21,794 nt of DNA from Priapulus caudatus (lineage: Eukaryota > Priapulida > Priapulimorpha > Priapulimorphida > Priapulidae), in NCBI RefSeq assembly GCF_000485595.1, contig NW_014577069.1, positions 848,673-870,466 of the forward strand, written 5' to 3'. Each line of letters begins with the position of its first letter. Position 1 is the first letter of the stretch. Below the pieces are notes generated by a model. The model was given only the letters and a program-made list of their open reading frames with translations. It ran no database searches and had not been told where the DNA came from. Positions 8,707 to 17,540 of the stretch are shown piece after piece. A program made the position numbers and the translations under genes.

Positions 8707-9034
8707 TTACCTCCGCCAGGGGCATGGCGGGGGTTATGTTTTCACCGGCGAGTTTTTGAGTGTTGGTTTGTGTGTTTGTGTGTTACCATGCACGTTTCAG
8801 TTCACTTCCGCTAGGTGCGCTGGCTGTAGACTTACAAACACGCAACCACAGGCTAAGGGGCAACCACAGTCCTCCCCCACCTGCACGCTCGCACTAATCC
8901 GGATCCAATGAATTATTTAATTAATTAATGAGTTAATAAATTTTTCCACTTAATTAATTAATTAATTAATAAAAAATTTCACATTGAAAGAATTCAGCTG
9001 CCTTGGCGGAGGTCTGTGCTCTCCGAGTACTCTA
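8707..9034. mobile_element. Small non-autonomous element nested in transposon copy 2
   Basis: Copy 1 shows that CAAATTT (ending 8706) should join GTTTATAATAT (from 9035). The 328 bp between them is an insertion. Its edges carry inverted ACCTCCGCCA (8709-8718) and CCTTGGCGGAGGT (9001-9013), then GTCTGTGCTCTCCGAGTAC near the right edge. The interior has a GTTTGTGTG tract and TTAA-rich DNA at 8911-8970. The CCTCCGCCA...TTGGCGGAGG...CTCTCCGAGT signature is familiar to me as a dispersed repeat in several invertebrates. Its class is uncertain and no target duplication is obvious. Confidence 0.7.
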
Positions 9035-9088
9035 GTTTATAATATATTGGTCTACCTCTGTGCCAAAATTGGTGCTTTTATCAAAAAA

Positions 9089-9101
9089 TGCACAATAGGT
9101 T
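9089..9101 (-). repeat. 5' terminus of transposon copy 2
   Basis: TGCACAATAGGTT, the reverse complement of 3288-3300. Flanking bases (AGCTTACCC) do not match the other side. Confidence 0.7.
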
Positions 9102-10437
9102 AGCTTACCCGCTGTACTACCATAATATCTCGATTCGCATCGGTTGGCTAAGCTGACTCGGGCCTCTCGAAATAATGAGAGCATAAAAATATAATCGCGT
9201 CTTGATAATGAGGTTGCTGTTGATTACGATGAAGATCGATGGCTGAGATGCTTAATAACGAGGAATGAGGATGACTACTATTACGCTAATGGAAATGACC
9301 GATTATGTCGAGGATTAAATTAGTGTTTCGCTGGATAAAAAGTGAATGCCAAGAAAATTAGTGCAGACAATTTTTCCTGTACGTTTTCTTTTTTTCTGCA
9401 CGGGTATTTTTATTTTGCATATATACGACCTCGTTGTATCAATCGAACGAAAATTTAATTACATTTATATATAATTACATGCGCGGTACACACGATAGTA
9501 CGGGAGGATTGGATTGATGTTATATAGAGAGCTATACGGTTATGAATGAAGTATGTCGAATAGGGGAATATTGAATACGTCACCGATCGTCATATTAGTC
9601 TATATATTGTACCTGAAAATGACCTATAACATATACTTGAAGTAATAATGCATGCCGAATGCGACTTGTATGTAGCAACGATTTTGTATTTTGTTGTAAA
9701 AAAAGTTGTTGAGTTTATAGCCGAATTGCCCTTTTTTAATTCGCCAGCTTTTAGATGACGTACTTTAATATCTAAGAATAGCGCCTAATAATATCTCCGG
9801 CTATTTTAATAGCAAGCTCGCCACCTTCGTGATGCGGCTTTGTCTGTTTGTAATAGAATGAATTTTATTTCAAATCCTGATGTTTTTATTTTATTACAAC
9901 GGCGGCAATTTCTCACAAAAACGGTTGATTTTCTTTCGCAAAAGTGACGAGTCATTGCTAAAACCATTTTTATTACAAAAGTGGTTTATTATTAATTCTT
10001 CACATTAGCCGCTTTCGTCAGAATTGTATAGCTAGTCATGCTCATCAGATCACGCTTAGATAACATATATAACTTATGTCACAGCGAACAGAACGTGTAT
10101 ATATAGACGTACGCACGCACAACAGACATGCGCATGTGTACATCTTGCTATAGAGTACCAAAATAAATTCGTTAGCAAATATTTTACATAATAAATATAA
10201 TATAGGCTTCGCATATCAGACAGAGGCAGTTTACAGTAAGTGCGTAACATATATATGGGGTCAGCTCGCACACATGCGTGTCACGGATGTGCTTGGGCTT
10301 ATTCGGTAAACGGCCCTAATAGGATTATTGTTCTGGATACGCGCAGTTCTTAGAAACGCGCGCCTACGTTATGTAAATCGGCCGAGCGAATGCTAAGGAA
10401 TCGCTGATGCTGGCTGAATCTGGCTTCCATCATCACA
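9102..10437. other. Non-coding stretch, nothing recognised
   Basis: AT-rich anonymous DNA up to about 10270, then more CpG-bearing sequence before the candidate exon. No coding frame above 65 codons and no repeat ends seen. Confidence 0.5.
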
Positions 10438-10612
10438 ATGGACGCTTTATCCGGCAAGTGTCGTGTGACCTACACACTGTACATGAGCATTTTCCTTCGC
10501 GACCTACTAAGGGCGTTCAGGCCTTGTTTCCATCGCCACCACGGTGGGGATCGAGATGCCTTGCTTCGACTCTCACGTCGCGTAAAAATTGTTCCTGCCG
10601 CCTCCGACTATC
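10438..10612 (+). CDS. Candidate first coding exon, unknown product
   Basis: The ATG at 10438 sits in a good context (ATCACAATGG). The frame encodes about 58 residues, starting MDALSGKCRVTYTLYMSIF, with a moderately hydrophobic helix at residues 11-26 and a basic His/Arg-rich second half. It meets a strong donor consensus, C|GTGAGTAA, at 10613, and the stop TAA lies within that donor sequence. Third codon positions are somewhat richer in G and C than the surrounding DNA. I do not recognise the protein, and no partner exon with a convincing acceptor was found downstream. The hydrophobic segment is too short and interrupted to call a membrane span. A chance open frame of this length is quite possible, so this is a suggestion only. 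Confidence 0.25.
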
Positions 10613-11843
10613 GTGAGTAATCGCAGTGCACATATATTACTCGCAGCGCGAAGATAAGCACCTTGTTAACGCGGGCATCGGTACAACTCCTTCGAAGGTG
10701 GCGTTTTATTAAACGATGACCTCGTAAACAGCTCACTGGCGAATTATTTATGCATTCCCTAGTAACCGCTGAACGACGTAGTAGTTAATGGCGCATCCCA
10801 TAGGGGAGGGAAACACGCATGCCGATCTCGCTCGTGCGCCTGCATGTGATTATAGTATCCGGGGTGAATGGCGAGTTTCGATCCAGAACATCGATAGAAT
10901 GCGTACGTTTTGCGTATGGGTGCTCGCGCTTCACCTTCGGGCGAAGAAAAATAAATTATTACAGTCAATTTGCGTCCCTGCAGGGTTCGGTTTGAAATAT
11001 GCGCGGAATCTTTTAGCTTAAAGCGATGCAGATTTGCTCATTTCAACAAGCATGCGTTCATCAAGGAAGGGGAGGGAGACTTGCGAATTTGAAAATGACC
11101 ATGTAGAATGACAGCCCGTTCCGAGTACGGCATTACCGAGTACCACATATATAGCATTTGTTCGCGCGCGTCAGACATCGGAAAAAATAGAATGTTCCTC
11201 GTACGTGGGCTAGAAATAGGGTATGTACCTAATCGACACACACGCCGGAGTCTGCCCACGCTCGTAGTCGTGCACGCTTTATTTTTTTCCACGCAGCTAG
11301 TTGGCGTGATAATAAAACACGGTGAGAGTCACCCACGCATTGTTATAATTTGGTTATTTATATGTTAATCGTCGAATCTCTATGGTGAACGAATATTGAA
11401 TCATATTGCGTAGTTATCGGAGTATCAAACAGAAAGTTGAACGAGGTAACAAAGTTGAAACTAATAACACTAAAGTAGCCGCATAGCAGCAGCATGCATA
11501 GGTTTTCTCGCGATTCGGACGCATTGACGTACGTGGAATTGAGTAGATTGTTCCGTTGTATTAAAATATGATACTTAGTAACGTAATCATAGACATTGGT
11601 TGAACACGAATAACGTATTACTGCTGAAAAGTAATTTCGTCGATATTGCTTATTGCCCACCGCGAGCGAACAGGGGATGGGTATAGTGATGCGCTCCATC
11701 CCCTTCGATCCCATTCCGACGCTCAACCGCGTTGGTAACCTTTTGTTTTGCTTATATTGCTAAAATTAATTGCACTGTGTTTTTCGTGATTAGTACGATT
11801 GCAGTAACGTCGTCGGGTATATTGTTGTCATAGCTATGGCGTC
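10613..11843. other. Non-coding stretch, nothing recognised
   Basis: Possible intron of the candidate exon or plain intergenic DNA. Frames of 70-120 codons at 10788, 11108 and 11358-11726 (minus) lack domains, low-complexity-free conservation or splice context. Confidence 0.45.
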
Positions 11844-11872
11844 GTTGCCATGGTCATCGTTGCCATAGTAAC
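11844..11872. promoter_or_regulatory. Paired RFX X-box-like motifs
   Basis: GTTGCCATAGTAAC at 11859-11872 fits the palindromic RFX X-box (GTNRCC, 0-3 bases, RGYAAC). GTTGCCATGGTCAT at 11844-11857 supplies a second left half-site 15 bp upstream with a weaker right half. In animals X-boxes mark ciliary and sensory-neuron genes. No adjacent gene is recognised here. Confidence 0.35.
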
Positions 11873-12894
11873 AGACATCCAATGAACTTTAGCTACAGGT
11901 TTTATGCATGCAAAACAGTCCATGAGCGCTGCGGCAGGTGAATTAACAAGATTATTTTTGCTGTATATCCGTGCGCTTCATTTTTTTTATTTATTACTGG
12001 AAAATGCTAAAACGCTTGCTAATTGGCAATCTTGGCAAAAACTATAATCCTCGCTGCATTTGTTAGTGTGGGTGCCTCGATCGGTACGTATTCCCGTGGC
12101 AGCCGATGAATCTTTAAACGCAGCCTCTTTTTTGGCGTAAAATTACGTTGCAAAGTGGCCATGTAACGTGTGTGCCGAGAAAAAGTAGTTTACAAAAAAA
12201 TACGAACGAACATTTTTTAGTTAACAGCTTATATGGTGTCACTAGCAACGTCAATTCAGAAGGTGGCATTGTGATTTTTCGAAAAAACCCTGCTGGTTTA
12301 TGGAGTTTTTTTGGTATGTATGGCTGCCAATGGGAAATGAATTTCCACCTTAATACTAATACGCAGAGAGTATTAAACCGTCTGCCTACGGCCGTAATGC
12401 CTACGGCTTTATATTCTGTGATACACGTTTAATACGCAACGACGTATTCTCATCATTTAAACGTCGGATTAGCCTTCGGACAAAACCGTCCTGCAAATAT
12501 AAGGCGGCTCTGCCGTTTTGCAATTTTAGACGGCCGCCATTTCGGGTTTCCAATCTTCGTATCAAATCGTTTGGCAGGATCGCTTTTCAAATAACCCTAT
12601 AACAGTGATTGTTGAAATTTTTTGCTACGATCAAACGCTGAGAGAGAGCGAGAATAATTATGTTTTTTCTAGCCGTGATACACTGTAATTCTTTTATATT
12701 TATTATTTGAACTCCATTTCTAAAAGTATGATATGCCTTTCCCAGAAGTTATGCGATAAGTAATTTTCTAGAAAACTTTAAACCCTAAAACATTTGCAGA
12801 TAAAATAGGTTAATTCTGATTTGTTTGCTAGCTTAAATAACAGAATTACTGCTGCTAAATCGTACCGTACGTCAACATGTAAGTTAGTGCAGGT
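11873..12894. other. Non-coding stretch, nothing recognised
   Basis: Anonymous sequence. A 94-codon frame at 12148-12432 begins with TTG, has no domain and is not called. Near 12500-12545 there are CGG/CCG words (GGCGGCTCTGCCG) forming only weak hairpins. Confidence 0.45.
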
Positions 12895-13177
12895 TAGTTT
12901 AGTTAGGTTAGGTTAGGTTAGATTAGGTTAGGTTAGGTTAGGTTAGGTTAGGTTAGATTAGGTTAGGTTAGGTTAGGTTAGGTTAGATTAGGTTAGGTTA
13001 GGTTAAGTTAGGTTAGGTTAGGTTAGGTTAGGTTAGGTTAGGTTAGGTTAGGTTAGGTTAGGTTAGGTTAGGTTAGGTTAGGATTAGGTTAGGTTAGGTT
13101 AGGTTAGGTTAGGTTAGGTTAGGTTAGGTTAGGTTAGGTTAGGTTAGGTTAGGTTAGGTTAGGTTAGGTTAGGTTAG
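12895..13177 (+). repeat. (TTAGG)n telomere-type array, interstitial
   Basis: About 55 tandem TTAGG pentamers on the plus strand, with a few TTAGA, TTAAG and one six-base TTAGGA variant (around 13080). TTAGG is the ancestral arthropod telomere repeat. Unique-looking DNA lies on both sides, so this is not a chromosome end. The left edge decays through GTTAGTGCAGGTTAGTTTAG, and the right edge ends GGTTAGTTTATT. Confidence 0.95.
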
Positions 13178-14927
13178 TTTATTAATAAGTTAGAGGGCAT
13201 ACTGCATATCTTATGTGCTTGAAAATCCCACGAGGAAATTTAACCCCTGCAGTATAAGCCGGCCAACGCGGTAGAATGGAACCAGAGATACCGGTAGTTA
13301 AACGTGAATAATTCTCAATAATTGAGTAACAGCAAACATACATCACCATTATAGTTCATTACTGTTATGAAATTGTTGTGCATACATTCTAACATAATCA
13401 TAGACATACAAAATACTCATGTTTTATCTGTAGATAACTGAGAATTTATTTCTAGAAAATGTAGGAAGCTGTTAATTTTTCGTAAGAATGCATACTTTAC
13501 CAGTCTACGCAGTTTTTCTAAAATGAGCGTAAAGCGATGCAATAAAACTATTATGTAAATTTCTAACCTCATTAGCAACACGAGTAATTTCTTAAAACAT
13601 TCGAAGCCAATGAATAATAAAATAAACAACTTTATTGATTCACTTCAAATTCGGCGATGACCTTTTTTATTCTGATAATAAAATGTAAATATTTATTCTG
13701 GACCTTATCTTGCAGATATGAAAATCGGCTTTCATTTTAGCGTATGTGAGTTGTAGGATTATCACGAAGAAAGATTTTCGCCGTCAGCTGCGATGCACGT
13801 TACGTGCTGCATGCGCAAGCAGTAGCTCGACTCGCGCAATTTAAATTGAACATTAGAAGTAATAACATACCGAGAAATGTTTGATGTGCAGCTGACTTAC
13901 AATTAACATTACTGCCAATAAGGTTGATTCGATTGGGCTAGCATATTATTATATACAGTCGTATAAACGAATATTACATAGACAAACTAATTCTAGCTTA
14001 TTTTTATGCATGTTTATCAACAGAAATTTCACATAACAATATTAGAAAAAAAACTTAAATGACGTCTATTTAAGTTTCTTATTATGATAACTGTATAGCG
14101 ATAGAATATTATTTTAATCATGCTAGACACGTCGCTCTAGTAAACTCACACTGTTTAAAATAAGCATGAACGGAGTACATAGATTTATTAGGATATAAAG
14201 GTAGAAACACTGCATTCTTAGTGTGACGACCTGAGATTTGACACATGCGCGAATCCAACAAATCAATTCTGAAATTCTGACAGCAAAGCGTGAACTATTG
14301 AACTCTTACTGAACCCCTACTACCATCCTGTAATTTCTTATTTCTCACAGAGTGCTCCTGCCCCCATCGCGAATAATCGACTATCCCTGCAGATGCTAAG
14401 TATCTCTAAGAATTGGCTAGCGGCGCTATTGCTAGCACAATCAAAGAACGAGTAGGAGAGAACTGGGAGTTATTCTACTATAGACATTATTAACTAACTT
14501 CAAAGCCAACTAGCCGACCGACCGACCGAACAGTAGATTTTGGCCATCATTTCATATAACGTGCATATTTGTGTAATCGTCGCATATATAATATTTATAT
14601 GTTTACCGCGCGAATGCAGTGTTACCCATGTTAATTCCACACAGACCTATAGACATGTATAAATAGCCTGAATGCATCCGACTAAAAGATGAACCGCTCG
14701 GCTGGCTTATAACGGCTATTCTCTATGATCCTGATAGAGCGGCTGCCGTACACCGATTACTTTATACCGGTATCATCCTATCCTCAGCACAGAGCGGCGG
14801 ATCCAGAGAGACATGATACAAGATTGCGTGGCACAGCTTTGCTGTTGATCCTAAGCGCTGCGCGCGGATGAGACGCGCAGTTCCGCGGGATATGCGCACG
14901 CGACCGCGGGGATGTTTAAGTATGAAG
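13178..14927. other. Non-coding stretch, nothing recognised
   Basis: AT-rich anonymous DNA with no frame above about 70 codons. A short CCGA run lies at 14514-14528. From about 14690 the base composition becomes more GC-rich. Confidence 0.5.
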
Positions 14928-14980
14928 CGCTGTCCGCAGTGGAGACGTGCGCCAAATTCGAGTCTCCACAGCGGTCAGCG
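14928..14980. other. 19 bp-stem hairpin upstream of the RT fragment
   Basis: CGCTGTCCGCAGTGGAGAC (14928-14946) faces GTCTCCACAGCGGTCAGCG (14962-14980). The 19-base arms have two mismatches around a 15-base loop. It ends about 25 bp before the reverse transcriptase fragment. Confidence 0.6.
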
Positions 14981-15005
14981 GATGGTCTGTAGTTTTAGAA
15001 GATGA

Positions 15006-15293
15006 CAATGATTATATATGGACGATATTCTAGGAATTGGAGATTATAAAACAGCAACAAAAATCGCTCAGTCATGCTCCAGATTAGCTGAATCAAAAAG
15101 ATTAGAATTTAATATGAACAAAACAAATATAATGGTTATAAAATTCACAAACAAAGAAAGTATAGAAAAGGACATATTAATAGGCAACCGAGTAATTAGA
15201 AAATTCACCAAATATTCATACCTAGGGGATTTAATTAATGATATAGGAGGTTATAACGATATGATAAGAGTCCGAACTAAAAAATGTCGATGA
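15006..15293 (+). pseudogene. LINE reverse transcriptase fragment, palm to thumb part 1
   Basis: The frame reads YMDDILGI at its beginning, the catalytic Y-x-DD box of reverse transcriptases. Then come a helix (ATKIAQSCSRLAESKRLEFN), the NxxKTNIMVI strand of the next palm motif, and KYSYLGDLIND, matching the YLG motif of non-LTR retrotransposon polymerases. A stop precedes the box at 15009-15011, and nothing resembling the fingers or upstream palm motifs is found, so the copy is 5'-truncated, as is usual for LINE insertions. The frame closes at 15291-15293, and homology continues in another frame. The clade is not determined from sequence alone. The pattern resembles LINEs whose thumb region contains a SETW motif. 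Confidence 0.75.
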
Positions 15294-15529
15294 GGGAAAT
15301 ATTATCATGGGCAGAAGAGAAAAATTATGGAAATCATACTATAGAAGCGAGAGTGAAATTATACGAATGCACAGTTTTACCTTCCTTCCTAAATAAAAGT
15401 GAAACATGGACTAACTTAACTAAGAAAGAAGTAAAAATGTTGGAAGATTTCCAAAATGAGTGCCTGCGCAAAAAAATAATCACGCAGAAAACGCAAAAAA
15501 ATCTACCGAAAGGCATTGAAAGACAATGA
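15284..15529 (+). pseudogene. LINE reverse transcriptase fragment, thumb part 2
   Basis: After a frameshift near 15284 the sequence continues the same protein: ILSWAEEKN, HTIEARVKLYECTVLPSFL, SETWTNLTKKE and MLEDFQNECLRKKI. The order (I-x-A-x-x-K-L-Y-x-x-x-V-L-P, then SETW, then a Leu/Gln helix ending in LR) is typical of the region after the reverse transcriptase core in non-LTR elements. It stops at 15527-15529 without a recognisable endonuclease or zinc knuckle. A-rich sequence follows (to about 15660), which may be the 3' end of the inserted copy, though no clean poly(A) tail or target duplication was found. Confidence 0.7.
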
Positions 15530-16415
15530 AAACTCCAAGAAAATATACAGAGAAATCAGTAAAAATAACATATAGTTTCTATACTTAAATCGTGGTAAAT
15601 ACATTAAAAATGCATTATTTTATTGAAAATCCCTATATTTACTTATAAAACATGCAAGAGATGGCGCTGTGGCATGTAAACATTGGCTCCAAACATTCTA
15701 ACCTCTGTCGTGCAGTGTGCTGTGTTTTATTGAATTGTTCAATGAATGACGCACTCGTTCACTTCCGACAGCGAGTGAAAATGCACAAAATGTTCCTCTT
15801 TGATGCGAAATGCATCGGCCGAGCATTTCATTATTTACGAAAAGTAAAGAGGCTCGCGAAAGACAGTAGGTACAAGAACTGGTCACGTCGGTGACGCCCC
15901 ATTCATGCCCATCAACGAAGAAGGCAGGGCTTATTCTGATTACGGAGATGCGAAAATGCAACAGAAGGACGTAGCACAGTGCCCTAAACAGCGTGTTATT
16001 TTCGTTTTTGTGCCAAACTCTATCGTAGGAAACCGTTCTAGCCTAAGATCGGCTATTTGGTGCTGTAATGGGTCCCCACCTTTGAAAATATAATAGAGAG
16101 GTGCGGCGTAGGCTGTGATTGGAAGACACAAAGTGTCAATCCTCGGCGCGTCTCGGCATCATGACCTCATCACGTCCAGGAGTTAGGAAGAGAATGGCCC
16201 CTGCGACCGCTTAAGGTGCGAAAATGTGAACGAGATGGCGGTGGGGTACCTTTTAAACGGGAAATGCCTAAAATGTGGGCATTTAAATACTTTTTCTCCA
16301 CTTCCCCAAACATACTGGGGAGAGACCATTTAATATCAGCGCAATTGACAGGACATTGGCATTTCTAGTTGTATCGTTAGAATATACTGCATAAAAATAC
16401 ATAACCATATATACG
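15530..16415. other. Non-coding stretch, one doubtful open frame
   Basis: An 80-codon frame at 15652-15894 contains CCVLLNCSMND, faintly like the start of a THAP zinc finger, but the required spacing and later Cys/His/AVPTIF residues are absent, so it is not called. The rest is anonymous. Confidence 0.45.
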
Positions 16416-16684
16416 AGAGTGTGTGAAAGCGTGCGCGTGCGTCCCTGCATGCGCGCATTTTGTGTGTATGCGCGCGTGCTCGTACTGTGTGTGCGTGTGT
16501 GCCTGTATGCTCGCATTGTGTGCGCGTGCGTGCCTGCATGCGCGCATTGTGTGTGAGTGCACGCGCGCTCGACTGTATAGATTGTGTGTGCGTGTGTGTT
16601 TAGTTCGTAAGCGTGCGCGCGCGTGTGTATGTGCATGTGCATGTGTATGCGCGTGCATGTGTATGCGCGTGCATGTGTGTGAGG
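16416..16684. repeat. GT/GC-rich alternating tract with a degenerate minisatellite
   Basis: Mostly alternating pyrimidine-purine dinucleotides (GT, GC, CA). A unit near GTGCGTGCCTGCATGCGCGC followed by ATTGTGTG appears around 16437, 16492 and 16526 with drift. Cys/Ala/Val- and His/Thr/Ala-rich frames across it are repeat artefacts. Confidence 0.9.
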
Positions 16685-16955
16685 AGACAAGAAATCTCTC
16701 GTCCTGCCACAGTAAAACGCATCTGAGCCAACAGAGTAAGACCTAATTTCTATCAAGGGAGTAAAAAAAATCTTCCTTAAAGATTCTGAAATAATGAGCA
16801 AGGATATACCGGTAGAGGTTACCGGGAAATGCTATTAATAGTATAAATATTTCTTTAAGCCAGCACATGTCTATTCTTAGCCGTGCATTGACCCCATTAA
16901 ACGACAATGACTGCGGTCCGACGCAAACATTTAACGGTACCTGAAAACATTCTCA
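16685..16955. other. Anonymous spacer
   Basis: Nothing recognised between the GT/GC tract and the Harbinger-like element. Confidence 0.5.
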
Positions 16956-16958
16956 TAA
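16956..16958. repeat. TAA target-site duplication, left
   Basis: TAA directly precedes AACCCGGCGCAC. The matching TAA is at 17538-17540. Confidence 0.65.
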
Positions 16959-17537
16959 AACCCGGCGCACATAAACGTGAGTAATTATACTCAGGAAAAT
17001 GATGCATGCGTCAAAATACTCACGTGTGCGCCGGATTTCATTTGAGTTTTCTGACGCATGCATCAAGAAACGCAATATCAAACATGTTTGATAATTTTTA
17101 ACTCAAGCGTCAAAATACTCAACGTGTGCGCGCTACCTGCGTAAATTTACTTAACACTGGTACTCACAGCGCATGCGTTTAAATCATTTTAAAAATGGCT
17201 GCGCCCAGTATAGTCTTGGATGTTTTATCGGAAGACAAATTGGTGGATTTTTGGCCCGATTATGAATGCTTATACGTCGTTAGTAACCCAGATTTTAAAA
17301 ATAGGGAGAAAAGGGAGCAAGCAAACCATAGTAAAAGAAACAATAAATTTTCTTCATCTTCGAATGCAGACGAACTATCGGTATCCGCCATATTGTACAG
17401 GCACGTGATCTACATTACCACTTATACCTTGAGTAATTTTACTCACGTGTGCGGTGGACGCTGAAAATATTTCGCGTGAGTATTTTGACGCATGCATCAT
17501 TTTACTTGAGTAAAATTAGTCACGTGTGCGCCGGGCT
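16959..17537 (+). mobile_element. Harbinger-like non-autonomous element, 579 bp
   Basis: The left end, AACCCGGCGCACATAAACGT, matches the reverse complement of the right end, AGCCCGGCGCACACGT, and similarity continues for about 65 bp through TGATGCATGCGTCA and AAATACTCACG. The 3-base TAA duplication and MADF coding content fit the PIF/Harbinger superfamily, whose autonomous members encode a transposase plus a Myb/MADF-type protein. The 14-mer TGATGCATGCGTCA occurs at 17000-17013 and inverted at 17052-17065 and 17486-17499. ACTCACGTGTGCG-like words occur near 17018, 17117, 17428 and 17518, a clustered subterminal repeat pattern of the kind bound by transposition proteins. No transposase is present, so mobility would depend on a partner in trans. 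Confidence 0.75.
17195..17464 (+). CDS. MADF-domain N-terminal fragment carried by the Harbinger-like element
   Basis: ATG in a good context (AAAAATGG) opens an 89-codon frame. Residues 13-43 (DEKL-like start EDKLVDFWPDYECLYVV, then NPDFKNREKREQA) match the first helices of the MADF domain: an L-I/V-x-x-W/V-x-x-x-P/Y-x-L-Y core followed by F/Y-K-N-R-x-x-R. The tail of the domain is missing. After about residue 45 the sequence becomes Ser/Asn-rich, and from about residue 75 it runs into the terminal repeat of the element. MADF proteins are DNA-binding adaptors, and in Harbinger transposons such a protein assists the transposase in the nucleus. Here it is probably a truncated first exon left after internal deletion. 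A donor site joining a lost second exon cannot be pinpointed. Translation of a short product is possible but unproven. Confidence 0.6.
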   Translation: MAAPSIVLDVLSEDKLVDFWPDYECLYVVSNPDFKNREKREQANHSKRNNKFSSSSNADELSVSAILYRHVIYITTYTLSNFTHVCGGR

Positions 17538-17540
17538 TAA
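17538..17540. repeat. TAA target-site duplication, right
   Basis: TAA directly follows GTGCGCCGGGCT, mirroring 16956-16958. Confidence 0.65.

Larger units (their letters stand above)
3288..9101. mobile_element. Two tail-to-tail copies of an uncharacterised transposon-like family
   Basis: Copy 1 (+) begins AACCTATTGTGCA at 3288 and runs to about 5586. Copy 2 (-) begins with the same 13 bases at 9101 and runs leftwards to about 5641. Corresponding blocks are 3288-3357 with 9035-9101, 3357-3610 with 8447-8706, 3612-3990 with 7661-8039, and 3990-4450 with 5641-6117. Both copies share the same 5' terminus and both carry the N-terminal half of one coding region, so these are opposed partial copies, not ordinary terminal inverted repeats. 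No target-site duplication flanks the outer ends, and no 3' terminus of the family is visible. In the stretch aligned by eye (3654-3880) the copies differ by about nine substitutions, all transitions, plus one single-base indel, as expected for aged natural copies. Long-range coding conservation and duplication support a transposon. The superfamily is not identified. Confidence 0.8.

Noticed and set aside
3288-9101. A single foldback transposon with 1.1 kb terminal inverted repeats
   Set aside because: Both arms carry the same 5' end and the same protein N-terminus, with no target duplication outside. Two opposed partial copies explain this better.
12148-12432. 94-codon plus-strand frame
   Set aside because: Begins with TTG, has no recognisable motif and shows no codon bias.
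12895-13177. True chromosome end
   Set aside because: Long anonymous and transposon sequence continues on both sides, so the array is interstitial (barring a misjoin).
15652-15894. THAP zinc-finger start (CCVLLNCSMND)
   Set aside because: The downstream Cys-His pair, Trp and AVPTIF-type residues are missing and the spacing does not fit.
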